NCBI RefSeq assembly: GCF_016584665.1
Contig: NZ_BBJB01000072.1
Location: 1 to 64,000 of the forward strand
Direction: 5' to 3'
Length of the DNA stretch: 64,000 bases
Source of the DNA: Pseudanabaena sp. lw0831
GTDB taxonomy: Bacteria > Cyanobacteriota > Cyanobacteriia > Pseudanabaenales > Pseudanabaenaceae
In this document: positions 52,661 through 63,221 of the stretch, in pieces
Position numbering within the stretch: the stretch's first letter is position 1
Layout: every line of letters begins with the position of its first letter
Translations under genes and position numbers: made by a program
Notes under the pieces: generated by a model
Told to the model about the DNA's origin: nothing
Databases searched by the model: none
The model's input: the letters and a program-made list of their open reading frames with translations, nothing else

Positions 52661-53307
52661 TCAGCCACTTACTTTAGCAATTGCTGCAATCTTGAGTTGA
52701 AGGTTTAAATCGCAAGAAACTTGTGAATTTATGTAAACAAATAGTATTGTGTAACACTCCCTGAGTTAATGTATATACATGGCACAAGAGACAAAGCAAC
52801 TCAATCCAAACGCAAACCTAGCTTAAATTTTGAAAGCAAAAAGGAGAAGCAAAAAGAAAGAGTTAAAAGTCAAATCGGATTGACGCTTAGTTGCTCCCCA
52901 CGATTCTTTCGATCTTTACGGGGCAGTGCTTATTCTAAAGATCGGTGTAGTTTTGATAACTTCGATAGCCTGTATTGTTATTGGGGTCTCTTAACTTTTT
53001 GTCCAATGATTCTTTGGGTTTAGACCTAGCATGAAGACAAGATGAGACAAACTTATGTAGTTGAAAAGATAAGGGCTACAGCGTACAGTTAATCAATGCC
53101 AACACGTTCCAGTAAACCTCTAGTAGAAACTTTAATTGAATTACTTTAAAACATGAGTCTAGCAGCCTTCTGCTAGACTCATTCAGTTTTGGGGACAAAA
53201 GCAAAGACAATCGCTTCGCAACTACCTTTGCTTTTAATGATCCATTCTTCGGTAAAATAGACAACAATTCTTTATTTTCATGATCTTAACTCAGGGGTAA
53301 ACGAGCA
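52661..53307. other. Spacer between tonB and tpiA, with a possible degraded small membrane gene
   Basis: About 650 bases without a confident gene. An 84-codon frame (52769-53023) has little protein character at its end. A second frame around 52890-52994 reads APHDSFDLYGAVLIL and then a hydrophobic helix ending in IACIVIGVS, which does look like a membrane segment. The two could be parts of one small protein separated by a frameshift, but it is weak. A hairpin at 53153-53182 and the tpiA leader follow. Confidence 0.4.
53153..53182 (+). terminator. 13-bp hairpin upstream of tpiA
   Basis: ATGAGTCTAGCAG (53153-53165) pairs exactly with CTGCTAGACTCAT (53170-53182) around four bases, followed by TCAGTTTTGG. 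It may terminate transcripts from the tonB side. Confidence 0.6.
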
Positions 53308-54057
53308 TTGCGTAAAATCGTTATCGCTGGCAACTGGAAAATGTATAAAACCCAGTCTGAAGCCAAAACATTTTTCTCGGAATTTCCTGCCCACCTCAAA
53401 GCCACCGCTTCCCAAGCGGCGATCGCCGATCAGCAAATCCTCATTTGCGTCCCCTATACAAATTTGGCGATCTTACAAACAGTCGTGCCAGCGATCGGTC
53501 AAGCAAACCTGAGTATTGGCGCTCAAAATGTCCATTGGGCAGAAAATGGCGCATTTACAGGTGAAATATCTGCGCCAATGTTGCTAGAGATGGGCATAAA
53601 GTACGTCATCATCGGACATAGCGAACGTCGTCAGTTTTTCGGTGAAACCGATGAAACCGTGAATAAACGGCTTAAAGCTGCCCAAGCTCATGGCATTACA
53701 CCCATTCTTTGTGTTGGCGAAAGCAAGCAGCAACGGGATGCTAATGAAACTGAATCATGGATTTTTTCGCAGCTCGCCGCTGATCTTATTGATGTTGACC
53801 AGAATAATTTGATTGTTGCCTATGAACCAATTTGGGCGATCGGCACTGGAGACACTTGTGCCTCTAGCGAAGCTAATCGCGTGATCGGACTGATTCGTGG
53901 TAAGCTTACAAACCCTAACGTCACAATTCAGTATGGTGGTTCCGTCAAAGCTGATAATATTGACGAGATCATGGCGCAACCTGAAATTGATGGTGTGCTG
54001 GTTGGCGGAGCAAGTCTTGACCCAGCAGGCTTTGCCCGAATTGTAAATTATCGTTAG
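53308..54057 (+). CDS. tpiA: Triosephosphate isomerase
   Basis: Interconverts dihydroxyacetone phosphate and glyceraldehyde 3-phosphate in glycolysis and the Calvin cycle. The 249-aa protein has the active-site residues in GNWKMYK (Lys11), [11 protein letters not shown] (His) and [12 protein letters not shown] (Glu), and the phosphate loops GGSVK and GGAS. The only start in frame after the upstream stop is TTG 53308, preceded by AGGGG about 11 bases upstream; a non-ATG start agrees with the family's length. The protein is complete. Confidence 0.96.
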   Translation: MRKIVIAGNWKMYKTQSEAKTFFSEFPAHLKATASQAAIADQQILICVPYTNLAILQTVVPAIGQANLSIGAQNVHWAENGAFTGEISAPMLLEMGIKYVIIGHSERRQFFGETDETVNKRLKAAQAHGITPILCVGESKQQRDANETESWIFSQLAADLIDVDQNNLIVAYEPIWAIGTGDTCASSEANRVIGLIRGKLTNPNVTIQYGGSVKADNIDEIMAQPEIDGVLVGGASLDPAGFARIVNYR

Positions 54058-54249
54058 TTTTGCCTGTATTGCCTTTTGTTTACAAGTTGTCCCTCTTAAA
54101 GTCAGCGATCGCCACAGCCGACATAACCATAACAAAGCTCATCAGAATCATTACAATTGTTTTTGCAATTGACTTTGTGAGACGTACTTTGTTATAATTA
54201 TGTGCTGTTGATTAGAATACACAGCCGCAGATATACCAAATCATCACTT

Positions 54250-54663
54250 ATGCCCACGATCCAACAGCTCATCCGCAGTGAGCGCCAAACTATAAACACC
54301 AAAACAAAGTCTCCTGCCCTAAAAAGTTGTCCGCAACGCAGGGGAGTATGTACGCGCGTCTACACTACAACACCCAAAAAGCCCAACTCTGCACTTAGAA
54401 AAGTGGCACGGGTACGCTTGACTTCTGGATTTGAAGTCACCGCATACATCCCTGGTATTGGGCATAACCTCCAAGAACACTCCGTTGTGATGATTAGAGG
54501 CGGTCGTGTAAAAGATTTGCCAGGTGTGCGTTATCACATCATCCGTGGCACACTCGATACTTCAGGCGTAAAGGATCGTAAGCAAGGACGCTCTAAGTAT
54601 GGTGCGAAGCGACCCAAGCCAGGTCAAGCTGCTGCCGCAAGTACTGGCAAGAAGAAGAAGTAA
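54250..54663 (+). CDS. rpsL: 30S ribosomal protein S12
   Basis: Decoding-site protein of the small subunit. The 137-aa sequence starts [12 protein letters not shown], and has the [21 protein letters not shown] and [13 protein letters not shown] regions, where streptomycin-resistance changes occur; residues there are the normal sensitive type. The C-terminal tail [18 protein letters not shown] is longer than in E. coli, as in other cyanobacteria. ATG 54250 is the canonical start; the frame extends further upstream without similarity. It heads the str gene cluster. Confidence 0.97.
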   Translation: MPTIQQLIRSERQTINTKTKSPALKSCPQRRGVCTRVYTTTPKKPNSALRKVARVRLTSGFEVTAYIPGIGHNLQEHSVVMIRGGRVKDLPGVRYHIIRGTLDTSGVKDRKQGRSKYGAKRPKPGQAAAASTGKKKK

Positions 54664-54739
54664 GAATCATTCGCAAAAGGTTTTAGTAACCATTTAGTAA
54701 AATTAGCAATTCATTTTATAAGGTGAATTTAGTACCGTA

Positions 54740-55210
54740 ATGTCCCGTAGAACGAAAGCTTCAAAGCGCATAACTCCCCCCGATTCGGTTTATAACAGCC
54801 GTCTTATTAGTATGCTTATCCGTCGTGTAATGTCACGCGGCAAGCATTCTGTTGCTTCTCACATTGTTTACAAAGCCCTTGACACCATTGGCGAACGTAC
54901 AGGTAATCCACCATTAGAAGTGTTTGACCGAGCCATTCGCAATGCTACGCCATTGGTCGAAGTCAAGGCTCGTCGTGTTGGTGGTGCTACCTACCAAGTG
55001 CCGATGGAAGTCCGTACTGATCGTGGTGTCGCCCTAGCACTTCGCTGGTTAGTCCAATATTCTCGTGGTCGTGCTGGACGTAGTATGGTTACTAAACTAG
55101 CTAACGAGTTGATGGATGCTGCCAATGAAACTGGTCAAACCATCCGTAAACGTGAAGAAACCCACAAAATGGCAGAAGCAAACAAAGCGTTCGCTCACTA
55201 TCGTTACTAA
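54740..55210 (+). CDS. rpsG: 30S ribosomal protein S7
   Basis: Primary rRNA-binding protein that nucleates the head of the 30S subunit. The 156-aa sequence [18 protein letters not shown]...[13 protein letters not shown]...[14 protein letters not shown]...FAHYRY (separated blocks) is a full-length S7 of the usual bacterial size. It lies 76 bases after rpsL and 84 before fusA, in the conserved str order. Confidence 0.97.
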   Translation: MSRRTKASKRITPPDSVYNSRLISMLIRRVMSRGKHSVASHIVYKALDTIGERTGNPPLEVFDRAIRNATPLVEVKARRVGGATYQVPMEVRTDRGVALALRWLVQYSRGRAGRSMVTKLANELMDAANETGQTIRKREETHKMAEANKAFAHYRY

Positions 55211-55294
55211 TCTAAAGCTATTAAACCTTAGCTTGCCTCGCTATACTATTCTTAATATAAATTCTCAATTCCTGACAAACACGAGGAAACTATT

Positions 55295-57376
55295 GTGGAA
55301 CGCTCTATTGCCTTAGATAAGGTACGCAATATAGGTATTGCGGCGCATATTGATGCTGGTAAAACCACAACTACAGAGCGCATTCTATTTTACTCTGGCG
55401 TTGTTCACAAAATAGGTGAAGTCCATGATGGCAACGCAACCACAGATTGGATGGCGCAAGAACGCGAACGCGGCATCACAATTACGGCTGCTGCGATCAG
55501 CACCAACTGGCAAGATCACCGCATTAATATCATTGATACGCCTGGACACGTAGACTTCACAATTGAAGTAGAACGTTCTATGCGTGTACTTGATGGTGTG
55601 GTTGCTGTTTTTTGTGCTGTGGGTGGCGTGCAACCTCAGTCAGAAACTGTATGGAGACAAGCTGATCGCTACAAGGTACCTCGCCTCGTATTCGTTAACA
55701 AAATGGATCGCATGGGCGCGAACTTTTTGCGAGTAATGGCGCAAATACGCACTCGTTTTGGCTCCAATGCCGTCCCAATTCAACTGCCCATCGGTAGTGA
55801 GGCAGAACTGGTAGGTATTGTCGATCTTGTCAAAATGAAAGCTTATATCTATAAAGATGAAATAGGCAAGGATATCGAGGAAATAGATATTCCTGCTGAC
55901 TTAATCGAACTAGCCAATGAGTGGCGCGGAAATCTACTTGAATCAGTAGCCGATTCCGATGATGCTCTGATGGAAAAATATCTTGACGGCGAAGAACTCA
56001 CCGAAGACGAGGTCAAATCAGGGCTGCGTAAAGGAACTTTGAGAGGCAAGATCGTACCGATGGTTTGTGGTTCGGCTTTCAAGAATAAAGGCGTACAGCT
56101 ATTACTAGATGCCGTTATCGATTACCTTCCTGCTCCTAGTGATGTCAAACCAGTTACAGGCTTGCTATCTAGCGGTGAAGAAGCCATCCGCGAAGCCAAG
56201 GATGATGCACCCATGTCAGCACTTGCCTTCAAAATCATGGCTGATCCCTACGGTCGTCTTACCTTTGTTCGCGTCTACTCTGGTGTCTTGAGAAAAGGTT
56301 CCTACGCTTTAAACTCTAGCAAAAACAAGAGAGAACGTATTTCTCGCCTGATCATCCTCAAAGCTGATGATCGTCAAGAGGTTGATGAACTCAGGGCAGG
56401 AGATCTTGGTGCAGTATTGGGACTCAAAGACACCTTTACTGGTGACACGCTTTGTGATGAGAGTTCGCCGATTGTGCTTGAGACTCTGTTTATTCCAGAA
56501 CCAGTTATCTCTGTTGCGGTTGAGCCAAAAACGAAGCAGGATATGGAAAAACTATCCAAGGCTTTGCAGTCTCTCTCTGAAGAAGATCCTACTTTCCGCG
56601 TCATGACCGATCCAGAGACCAATCAAACAATTATCTCTGGCATGGGTGAGCTTCACCTCGAAATTCTTGTTGATCGCATGAAGCGTGAGTTTGGCGTTGA
56701 AGCTAACGTAGGCGCACCTCAAGTTGCTTATCGCGAGACTATCCGCAAAACCGTCACCGATATAGAAGGCAAATTTGCCCGTCAAAGCGGTGGTAAAGGT
56801 CAATATGGTCACGTTGTGATCAATTTGGAGCCGACCGAACCAGGTACAGGATTTGAATTCGTATCGAAAATCGTAGGTGGTGTGATTCCTAAGGAATTCA
56901 TTAAACCTTCTGAGCAAGGTATGAAAGAAGCCTGTGAATCGGGAATTCTTGCGGGTTATCCTGTGATCGACCTTAGAGCTACCCTCGTACATGGCTCATT
57001 CCATGACGTTGACTCTTCAGAAATGGCTTTTAAAATTGCTGGTTCAATGGCAATCAAGGAAGCAGTTATGAAGGCTCAGCCAGTGTTGCTGGAACCGATG
57101 ATGAAGGTTGAAGTCGAAACCCCTGAAGACTACATGGGTGACGTAATTGGTGACCTTAGTCGTCGTCGCGGCAATATTATAGGTATGGAAGATACCGCGT
57201 CTGGTAAAAGTGTTGAGTCAAGAGTTCCTTTGTCTGAGATGTTTGGTTACTCTACTGACCTTCGCTCGTCAACTCAAGGTAGGGCAAGCTTCTCAATGGA
57301 ATTTAGCCATTATGAAGAAGTGCCTAGGAATGTGGCTGAAGCCATCATTGCTAAAAACAAGGGCAAAAAAGAGTAG
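55295..57376 (+). CDS. fusA: Elongation factor G
   Basis: GTPase that drives ribosomal translocation. The 693-aa protein has G1 [12 protein letters not shown], the switch I region [11 protein letters not shown]3 DTPGHVD and G4 VNKMDR, then domains II-V, with [11 protein letters not shown] and [11 protein letters not shown] in domains IV and V. The start is GTG 55295 ([10 protein letters not shown]), preceded by GAGGAAA. It is the third gene of the str cluster; repeats separate it from tuf. It fits the canonical translation factor rather than a paralogue. Confidence 0.97.
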   Translation: MERSIALDKVRNIGIAAHIDAGKTTTTERILFYSGVVHKIGEVHDGNATTDWMAQERERGITITAAAISTNWQDHRINIIDTPGHVDFTIEVERSMRVLDGVVAVFCAVGGVQPQSETVWRQADRYKVPRLVFVNKMDRMGANFLRVMAQIRTRFGSNAVPIQLPIGSEAELVGIVDLVKMKAYIYKDEIGKDIEEIDIPADLIELANEWRGNLLESVADSDDALMEKYLDGEELTEDEVKSGLRKGTLRGKIVPMVCGSAFKNKGVQLLLDAVIDYLPAPSDVKPVTGLLSSGEEAIREAKDDAPMSALAFKIMADPYGRLTFVRVYSGVLRKGSYALNSSKNKRERISRLIILKADDRQEVDELRAGDLGAVLGLKDTFTGDTLCDESSPIVLETLFIPEPVISVAVEPKTKQDMEKLSKALQSLSEEDPTFRVMTDPETNQTIISGMGELHLEILVDRMKREFGVEANVGAPQVAYRETIRKTVTDIEGKFARQSGGKGQYGHVVINLEPTEPGTGFEFVSKIVGGVIPKEFIKPSEQGMKEACESGILAGYPVIDLRATLVHGSFHDVDSSEMAFKIAGSMAIKEAVMKAQPVLLEPMMKVEVETPEDYMGDVIGDLSRRRGNIIGMEDTASGKSVESRVPLSEMFGYSTDLRSSTQGRASFSMEFSHYEEVPRNVAEAIIAKNKGKKE

Positions 57377-57395
57377 TGCTTTAAAGTACTCTACA

Positions 57396-57457
57396 AATAC
57401 TCTATAAACTAGAGTAATAATTACCGAAAATACTCTATTAACTAGAGTAACAATTAC
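57396..57457 (+). repeat. Tandem 29-bp repeats with hairpin potential between fusA and tuf
   Basis: Bases 57396-57424 and 57429-57457 are direct copies with two differences, on a 33-base period. Each contains TACTCTA and TAGAGTA facing each other, so each can fold into a small hairpin. Just upstream GAGTA...TACTC (57371-57391) gives a related inverse pair. The repeats end 26 bases before the tuf ATG. They could tune tuf expression relative to fusA. Confidence 0.7.
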
Positions 57458-57482
57458 TAAATTTAAGGATAATTACGAAAAA

Positions 57483-58748
57483 ATGGCACGCGCTAAATTC
57501 GAGAGAAACAAACCCCACGTCAATATCGGTACCATCGGTCACGTTGACCATGGTAAGACTACCCTAACTGCTGCAATTACGATGTCTTTGGCAGCTGCGG
57601 GTCAAGCAACAGCCAAGGCATACGATCAAATTGATGCTGCTCCTGAAGAAAAGGCTCGCGGTATTACGATCAATACTGCTCACGTTGAGTATGAAACCTT
57701 AGCCCGTCACTATGCGCACGTTGATTGTCCTGGTCATGCTGACTATGTTAAAAACATGATTACGGGTGCTGCGCAAATGGATGGTGCAATCCTACTTGTG
57801 TCTGCTGCCGATGGTCCTGAACCTCAAACCCGTGAGCACATTTTGCTAGCGCGTCAGGTTGGTGTACCTAACCTTGTAGTTTTCTTGAACAAAGAAGACC
57901 AAATGGAAGGGGAAGAAGAGCTAATTGAGCTAGTTGAGCTTGAAGTTCGTGAGTTGCTCTCTTCTTACGATTTTGATGGCGACAATATTCCGATCACCCG
58001 TGGTTCGGCTCTAGAAGCGGTTAAAGTAATGACCGCCAATCCTAAAACCGTTAAAGGAGAAAATCCTTGGGTTGACAAGATTTGGGCTTTGATGGAATCT
58101 GTGGATGAATTTATCCCTACTCCTGAGCGTGATGTTGATAAGCCTTTCTTGATGGCGGTTGAAGATGTGTTTTCGATCACTGGTCGTGGCACAGTTGCAA
58201 CAGGTCGGATTGAGCGCGGTACTGTCAAGGTCGGCGATATTGTTGAACTTGTTGGTATCACTGATACTCGGACTACGACTGTCACTGGTATTGAAATGTT
58301 CAAGAAGAGCCTAGAGCAAGGATTGGCTGGCGATAACGCTGGTCTGCTGCTCCGTGGTATCCAAAAGGACGAGATTGAGCGTGGCATGGTTTTGGCTAAG
58401 CCTAAGTCGATCAATCCTCATACCCAGTTTGAAGGTGAAGTTTACATTCTGACTGAGAAAGAAGGTGGCCGTAAGACTCCTTTCTTCCCTGGTTATCGTC
58501 CTCAGTTCTATGTGCGTACAACTGACGTAACTGGAACCATTGTTACCTTCACTGCGGATGATGGTAGTGAAGCTGAGATGGTTATGCCTGGCGATCGCAT
58601 CAAGATGACTGTCGATTTGATTAACCCGATCGCAATTGAGCAAGGAATGCGTTTTGCGATTCGTGAGGGTGGTAGAACCGTTGGATCTGGTGTTGTCAGT
58701 AAGATTCTTGACGCTCCTAAGGGCGGTGATGAGAAGAAGAAGAAGTAA
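57483..58748 (+). CDS. tuf: Elongation factor Tu
   Basis: GTPase that delivers aminoacyl-tRNA to the ribosome. The 421-aa protein has [22 protein letters not shown] and NKEDQ (normal NKxD), then domains II and III with the end motif [13 protein letters not shown]. Relative to the E. coli protein (394 aa) there is an insertion in the GTPase domain around [18 protein letters not shown], as in other cyanobacteria and plastids, and a Lys-rich tail. AAGGA precedes the ATG. It ends at a strong bidirectional terminator. Codons are strongly biased, as in highly expressed genes. Confidence 0.97.
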   Translation: MARAKFERNKPHVNIGTIGHVDHGKTTLTAAITMSLAAAGQATAKAYDQIDAAPEEKARGITINTAHVEYETLARHYAHVDCPGHADYVKNMITGAAQMDGAILLVSAADGPEPQTREHILLARQVGVPNLVVFLNKEDQMEGEEELIELVELEVRELLSSYDFDGDNIPITRGSALEAVKVMTANPKTVKGENPWVDKIWALMESVDEFIPTPERDVDKPFLMAVEDVFSITGRGTVATGRIERGTVKVGDIVELVGITDTRTTTVTGIEMFKKSLEQGLAGDNAGLLLRGIQKDEIERGMVLAKPKSINPHTQFEGEVYILTEKEGGRKTPFFPGYRPQFYVRTTDVTGTIVTFTADDGSEAEMVMPGDRIKMTVDLINPIAIEQGMRFAIREGGRTVGSGVVSKILDAPKGGDEKKKK

Positions 58749-58763
58749 TTATTTTTCTTCAAA

Positions 58764-58806
58764 TTCAACAAAAAGAGCCTTGCTATGCAAGGCTCTTTTT
58801 GTTGAA
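58764..58806. terminator. 20-bp bidirectional terminator between tuf and the DevC-like gene
   Basis: Bases 58764-58783 pair exactly with 58787-58806; loop TAT. The stem has AAAAAGAGCC on the left and GGCTCTTTTT on the right, giving a T tract in either direction. It serves the converging tuf and devC-like genes. Confidence 0.92.
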
Positions 58807-58809
58807 TAT

Positions 58810-59979
58810 TTAGTTGAAAATCTCAGCAGGATCTGCGGTTTGAACTTTACGTAGCGATAATGTTCCTGAAATTGAACACATGGCAATAGTTAGAAAAAAT
58901 AATTGCAAAATGCGATCGATATTAAATTCCATTAACAAACCCGTGGCGTTTTGGGTCAGGTTATAGAGAATTGCACAGATCAATAGGGCTGGCAAAAATC
59001 CACAGAGAGATAACAACAAAGATTCTTGTAAAACTAGGCGAAACAAATAGAAGTTACTATATCCCATCGCTTTAAGAGTCGCATACTCAGCAAGATGATC
59101 GGAAACATCTTTGTATAAAACTTGATAGACAATCACTACACCGACAATAAAGCCCATGGTCACGCCTAAGCCAAAGATAAACCCAATTGGCGTTGCCTCT
59201 GACCAATAACTTAGCTCAAGGTCAACAAATTCTTGTTTAGTCAATATTTTTACGTCTTGAGCTAACTGCGATCGCATCGCATCTCGAACCGCGATCGCAT
59301 CCACACCTTTTTCTAATTGCACTAAACCTAAGCTAATATTTCCGACAAGACGATCGGGGAAAATTCTTAGGAAATTTTGTTCGCTGGTAATGAATGTGCC
59401 ATTGGCGGCAAAAGAGACCCCCATCGTAAACAATCCGCCAATTGTGACGGTACGGTTAGCAACTTCTTTGGTGAGGATTTTTCCTTGGGCGATCGCTGCT
59501 TCGTATTCAGAAGTAACCGATCCATAAAAATCTTCTCTAGATCCGCGATCAAATAGGACAACATCAGGGAGCAGCGTTTTATCTAAATCTGATTTGATAT
59601 TTGGAAAAAGGAATGGATTGGCTTGAGGAGAAACGCCGATCGCGAGAATATCTTCCTTTACGCCAATCTCAGAGGCATTCCATACCGCTAGGCTAATGTA
59701 TACAGGATAGATTGACTTTACACCCGTAAAACCACCCGCTTGATAGAGTCGGCGGCGAGAGAACTCTTTGAGATTTAGCAAATTGTTAGAGCTAGGATGA
59801 ATTAGCACTAAATCGCTACGCAGATTAAGGTGTAGTAGAACGGCACTTTTAAATAGGGCTTCCTGAAAACCTAATTGCATAGCAATCAAGATTACGGCAA
59901 ACATGATGCCAAGTATTGCGATCGCTAGACGACCCTTTTGATAAGTAAGTTGCAGCCAAGCTAAAGGAATCGCCAACAT
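58810..59979 (-). CDS. DevC-type ABC transporter permease (FtsX-like)
   Basis: A 389-aa permease. It has an N-terminal helix (near residues 12-38), a long periplasmic domain, and three helices towards the C-terminus, in the MacB/FtsX layout. LGIMFAVILIAMQLGF at the start and YATLKAMGYSNFYLFRLV near residue 295 are typical of cyanobacterial DevC, which works with the ATPase DevA and the fusion protein DevB to export glycolipids or other lipids. Neither partner is next to it here. ATG 59979 is used; a TTG three codons earlier is possible. The exported molecule is not predictable. Confidence 0.85.
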   Translation of the reverse strand: MLAIPLAWLQLTYQKGRLAIAILGIMFAVILIAMQLGFQEALFKSAVLLHLNLRSDLVLIHPSSNNLLNLKEFSRRRLYQAGGFTGVKSIYPVYISLAVWNASEIGVKEDILAIGVSPQANPFLFPNIKSDLDKTLLPDVVLFDRGSREDFYGSVTSEYEAAIAQGKILTKEVANRTVTIGGLFTMGVSFAANGTFITSEQNFLRIFPDRLVGNISLGLVQLEKGVDAIAVRDAMRSQLAQDVKILTKQEFVDLELSYWSEATPIGFIFGLGVTMGFIVGVVIVYQVLYKDVSDHLAEYATLKAMGYSNFYLFRLVLQESLLLSLCGFLPALLICAILYNLTQNATGLLMEFNIDRILQLFFLTIAMCSISGTLSLRKVQTADPAEIFN

Positions 59980-60016
59980 AAGAATCAAAAAATTTAAGCA
60001 GTTTTCCTAAAAAGAT

Positions 60017-60049
60017 AAGGCTAGGCGGCGCTTCGCGCCGCCTAGCCTT
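60017..60049. terminator. 15-bp palindrome between DevC-like and phosphatase-WD40 genes
   Basis: Bases 60017-60031 pair exactly with 60035-60049; loop TTC; core GGCGGCGC-TTC-GCGCCGCC, identical to the core at 13842. It has lost or never had the AAAACC ends. It lies 2 bases after the phosphatase-WD40 stop on the minus strand and probably terminates it. Confidence 0.78.
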
Positions 60050-60050
60050 T

Positions 60051-63000
60051 CTAAGATGGCGGTGTGGATTTGAGATGTTTGTAGAGCCAGCCACAGCCAC
60101 CTAAGCAAGTACGCTTATCTTCTTCAGAAACATTTATATTCGTTCTTAAATACTCTTGTAACCATTGACATCCGCGCATTAGGAGATTTTCGAGATCGAG
60201 ATTCCACATGATGATTTTGTGATCTTCACCACAAGACACCAAAATTTTGCCATTGGGACTAAAGCAGACACTACGAACTGGCCCTTGATGCCCGTTAAAG
60301 GTTCGCAAAAGCGTGCCATCTCCACTCCAAAATTGAATGGTCGAATCTTCACTGGCGGAAACAATTGATTTCCCGTCGGGACTAAAACAAACACTAGTGA
60401 CTTCAGCACTATGACCATTTAAGGTTTTAATTAATTGCCCTTCAATACTCCAAAGTTTCACACTTTGATCCATGCTGCCACTGGCAATCATCTTGCCATT
60501 GGGGTTAAAGCAAATTGTATAGACTTCAGCACTATGTCCGTCTAGGGTTCCAAGCAAAGTGCCGTCCCAACTCCAAAGATTAATTAATTTGTCCTTACTA
60601 GCTGACGCGAGCATACTGCCATCTGGAGCAAAGTCGATACTGTAAACCTCGGCAGTGTGTCCTGTGAGAGTCTGTAGCCATTTACCATCAGCACTCCAAA
60701 CTCGGACAGTACCATCAGCACTACAAGAAGCGAAAACCTGACCATCGCAACGATAGACAACCTTATAAATTTCCGCACGATGGGCGCTAATGGTGTCAAT
60801 TAAAGTTCCGTCAGTTCTCCATATTTTGATACTGGCATCGGCGGCGGCTGTAAGAATGGTTGAACTATCTGGGCTGAAGGTGACACAGTTAACTTTATCG
60901 TTATGTCCTTCTAAGACCGCCGCAAGCGTACCATTGGCATTCCAAAGGTTGACAGTTTTATCTTTGCAAGTAGATGCCAAAAACTTAGAGTTGGGGCTAA
61001 CCGCGACAGAGATGACTTCATCTGTATGCCCCATTAAAGTGCGTAAAGGTGTACCACGAATTGCCCAGAGTTTTACAGTGGTGTCTCTGCTTGCTGAGGC
61101 AAGAGTTTTGCCATCAGGACTAAAGGCGATGCTATGAACAACATCACCATGTCCTTGAAACGTATACTGTAAGCCCTGTTCTATATCCCAAATGCGAATT
61201 GTGCGATCAAAACCACTTGAAGCAATCGTGTGATTGTCACGACTAAAGGCGACACTCCATACTTTGTCTAAATGCCCATTAAAAGTTTTAAGTAAAATTC
61301 CATCTGCTCCCCACATTTTGACAGTGCGATCTCGGCTTCCAGAAACAATTGCTAAACCATTGGGGGCATAGGCAACACTTTCGACAAAGCTATCATGACC
61401 GCGTAGATGTCTGAGTCTTACACCCAAGGTATTCCAAACAATTAAACTGCGATCGGCACTACCTGAAACTAAAGATTTACTATTTGGATGAAAAGCCACA
61501 CAGGTCACCCAGCGATCGTGACCACCGCGTAAAGTGCGAATCATCGTGCCGTCATTTTTCCAGAGTCTAACAGTCGTATCTTCGCTTGCCGAGGCAATCA
61601 TCTCTCCATCATGGCTGAAACATACATCTAAAACAGGTCCTTCATGTCCCCTGAGCGTGGCGAGCGGTTGAGAAGCAAATTTACCCTGCGCAGAATCATC
61701 GCGGTTCCAGATCTTGACCATATTATCGCGGCTGCCTGAAACTAACTGGCTGCCATTTGGACTAAATGCGACACTGGTTACCCAATTGGTATGACTTGTT
61801 AAGGTTTGTAATAAAACTCCTGAGGCATCCCAGATTTTGATGGTGCGATCGCTGCTAGCCGAAGCAATAAATTTGCCATCGCGAGAATAGCAAACTTTAT
61901 TAACCCAAAATCCATGCCCTTCAAGGCGATTAAATTCGTGCGTACCATAGACAACCTGCTCCAAAGCGGTAATGGCCCGAATTTGGGTGTTGGCACGGAG
62001 GTTTTCGAGGGTACTCTGATCGACCTGAGTTGTGAGGCGTTTAAGCTGGACTCCACCGATTACGCCTGCAATCATTGCTTCAATATGATTGTTAGAGAGA
62101 AACAGCGCTTCTGAAGAAATAGTGTAAGCCACAATTTTTTCATTGATTTCGCCCATCTCCGCAATTATGCGTTGACGACGCTCAGCATCTAGGCTCTTTT
62201 CTAGCTCTTGACTCAGGTTTTCGAGGCGATCGGCATCGGCGGCGCGAGCTGCCATCAGTTGTTCGCGCTCATTGACTCTTTGAGAAGCCTCCAAAAAATT
62301 AAGATCTATTCTAGGTAATTCTGATTGCCCTTCTGCCCAAGCTAGGGATTCAACAAGACGTGTTCCTCTCAATAAGCAGGATTCATCGGTTTCTTCAGAG
62401 CGTTGCCATGCTTGTAAAGCCTCAAGATAAGGACAGTTACGCAGCTCAGAAAATTTAACCTTGGTTTTAAGCTTGATCACTACGATCGAAACATCGTCGT
62501 CGGGAAACTCTAGTTCTGAGAATTGATCAAGGGCGACCTTTAAGCCTTGTAAAATATCTGTAGCTGGATATTGAGCTAGTTCAATTACAGTTTTGCGTAG
62601 TGGTGAAATATCGCTACCGTTAGATCTGCCAAATTCATCTCCCAATGGACTAGTTGCTTCAAATAATCCATCACTAAAAAAGATTGCGATATCTCCTTCA
62701 TTAAGCGATCGCGAAGTGGCTTTGTAGGTAGCACTATCAAAACGACCCAGCGCGATCGCAGGGTTGACAACTTCTTCACAAGTATTAGTTACAGCGCGAT
62801 AAATTAATGGTCCTGGAATACCAGCATTACCTAAATGCAGCTCATAGGTAAAAAGGTTAAGCGCACCATAACAAAAGGCGATCGCATCATCAGTGCCACT
62901 TTTACATAGCAACTGATTTAAAGAATTGAGCATAGAGGCTGGATTTTGGAGCCTGCCTTGCTGCCCATATGCATCAAGCTGTCCTTTGAATAAAGCTGCA

Positions 63001-63221
63001 TGGATTGCCCCAGCAACTGATTTGCCTGAAGAATCTGCGATCGCGACAGCTAATGTCCCTGATTGCTCTAAAAACTGATAATAATCGCCGCCAAGATCCA
63101 CTGCTGTCCATACTTCCGCAGCAATATCTAGCCCAGGGTATGCAGGCAAGCTTTGTGGCAATAAGCTTCTTTGTAATAATCTGCCACTTGATAGGTCATT
63201 GGAAGTTTCATTTAACTGCAT
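60051..63221 (-). CDS. SpoIIE/RsbU-type protein phosphatase fused to 14 WD40 repeats
   Basis: A 1056-aa protein with three parts. Residues 1-260 are a PP2C-type SpoIIE/RsbU phosphatase: GGDYYQF (Asp46), IADSSGKS (Asp63), FFSDGLFEA (Asp184) and DDDVS (Asp242/243) supply the metal acids, so it should be active. Residues about 260-430 form a helical linker of the kind that follows the NTPase domain in cyanobacterial STAND-WD40 proteins (FLEASQRVNEREQ, AMIAGVIGGVQLKRL). Residues about 431-1010 are 14 WD40 repeats, enough for two seven-bladed propellers. The tail RGCQWLQEYLRTN is also typical of such proteins. It probably dephosphorylates a regulator in response to ligand binding. No anti-sigma or antagonist gene is adjacent. 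Confidence 0.92.
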   Translation of the reverse strand: MQLNETSNDLSSGRLLQRSLLPQSLPAYPGLDIAAEVWTAVDLGGDYYQFLEQSGTLAVAIADSSGKSVAGAIHAALFKGQLDAYGQQGRLQNPASMLNSLNQLLCKSGTDDAIAFCYGALNLFTYELHLGNAGIPGPLIYRAVTNTCEEVVNPAIALGRFDSATYKATSRSLNEGDIAIFFSDGLFEATSPLGDEFGRSNGSDISPLRKTVIELAQYPATDILQGLKVALDQFSELEFPDDDVSIVVIKLKTKVKFSELRNCPYLEALQAWQRSEETDESCLLRGTRLVESLAWAEGQSELPRIDLNFLEASQRVNEREQLMAARAADADRLENLSQELEKSLDAERRQRIIAEMGEINEKIVAYTISSEALFLSNNHIEAMIAGVIGGVQLKRLTTQVDQSTLENLRANTQIRAITALEQVVYGTHEFNRLEGHGFWVNKVCYSRDGKFIASASSDRTIKIWDASGVLLQTLTSHTNWVTSVAFSPNGSQLVSGSRDNMVKIWNRDDSAQGKFASQPLATLRGHEGPVLDVCFSHDGEMIASASEDTTVRLWKNDGTMIRTLRGGHDRWVTCVAFHPNSKSLVSGSADRSLIVWNTLGVRLRHLRGHDSFVESVAYAPNGLAIVSGSRDRTVKMWGADGILLKTFNGHLDKVWSVAFSRDNHTIASSGFDRTIRIWDIEQGLQYTFQGHGDVVHSIAFSPDGKTLASASRDTTVKLWAIRGTPLRTLMGHTDEVISVAVSPNSKFLASTCKDKTVNLWNANGTLAAVLEGHNDKVNCVTFSPDSSTILTAAADASIKIWRTDGTLIDTISAHRAEIYKVVYRCDGQVFASCSADGTVRVWSADGKWLQTLTGHTAEVYSIDFAPDGSMLASASKDKLINLWSWDGTLLGTLDGHSAEVYTICFNPNGKMIASGSMDQSVKLWSIEGQLIKTLNGHSAEVTSVCFSPDGKSIVSASEDSTIQFWSGDGTLLRTFNGHQGPVRSVCFSPNGKILVSCGEDHKIIMWNLDLENLLMRGCQWLQEYLRTNINVSEEDKRTCLGGCGWLYKHLKSTPPS

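Noticed and set aside
52354..52668. Minus-strand frame with repeated GVSTIGAGGCITAA-like peptides
   Set aside because: It is the shadow of the 42-bp tandem repeat in tonB; the plus-strand frame has the TonB domain and operon context.
53096..53149. 17-codon frame MPTRSSKPLVETLIELL before tpiA
   Set aside because: Too short to support, and no ribosome site was recognised.
57396..57457. CRISPR-like short repeats
   Set aside because: Only two copies with a 4-base gap; no spacer of useful length and no cas genes.
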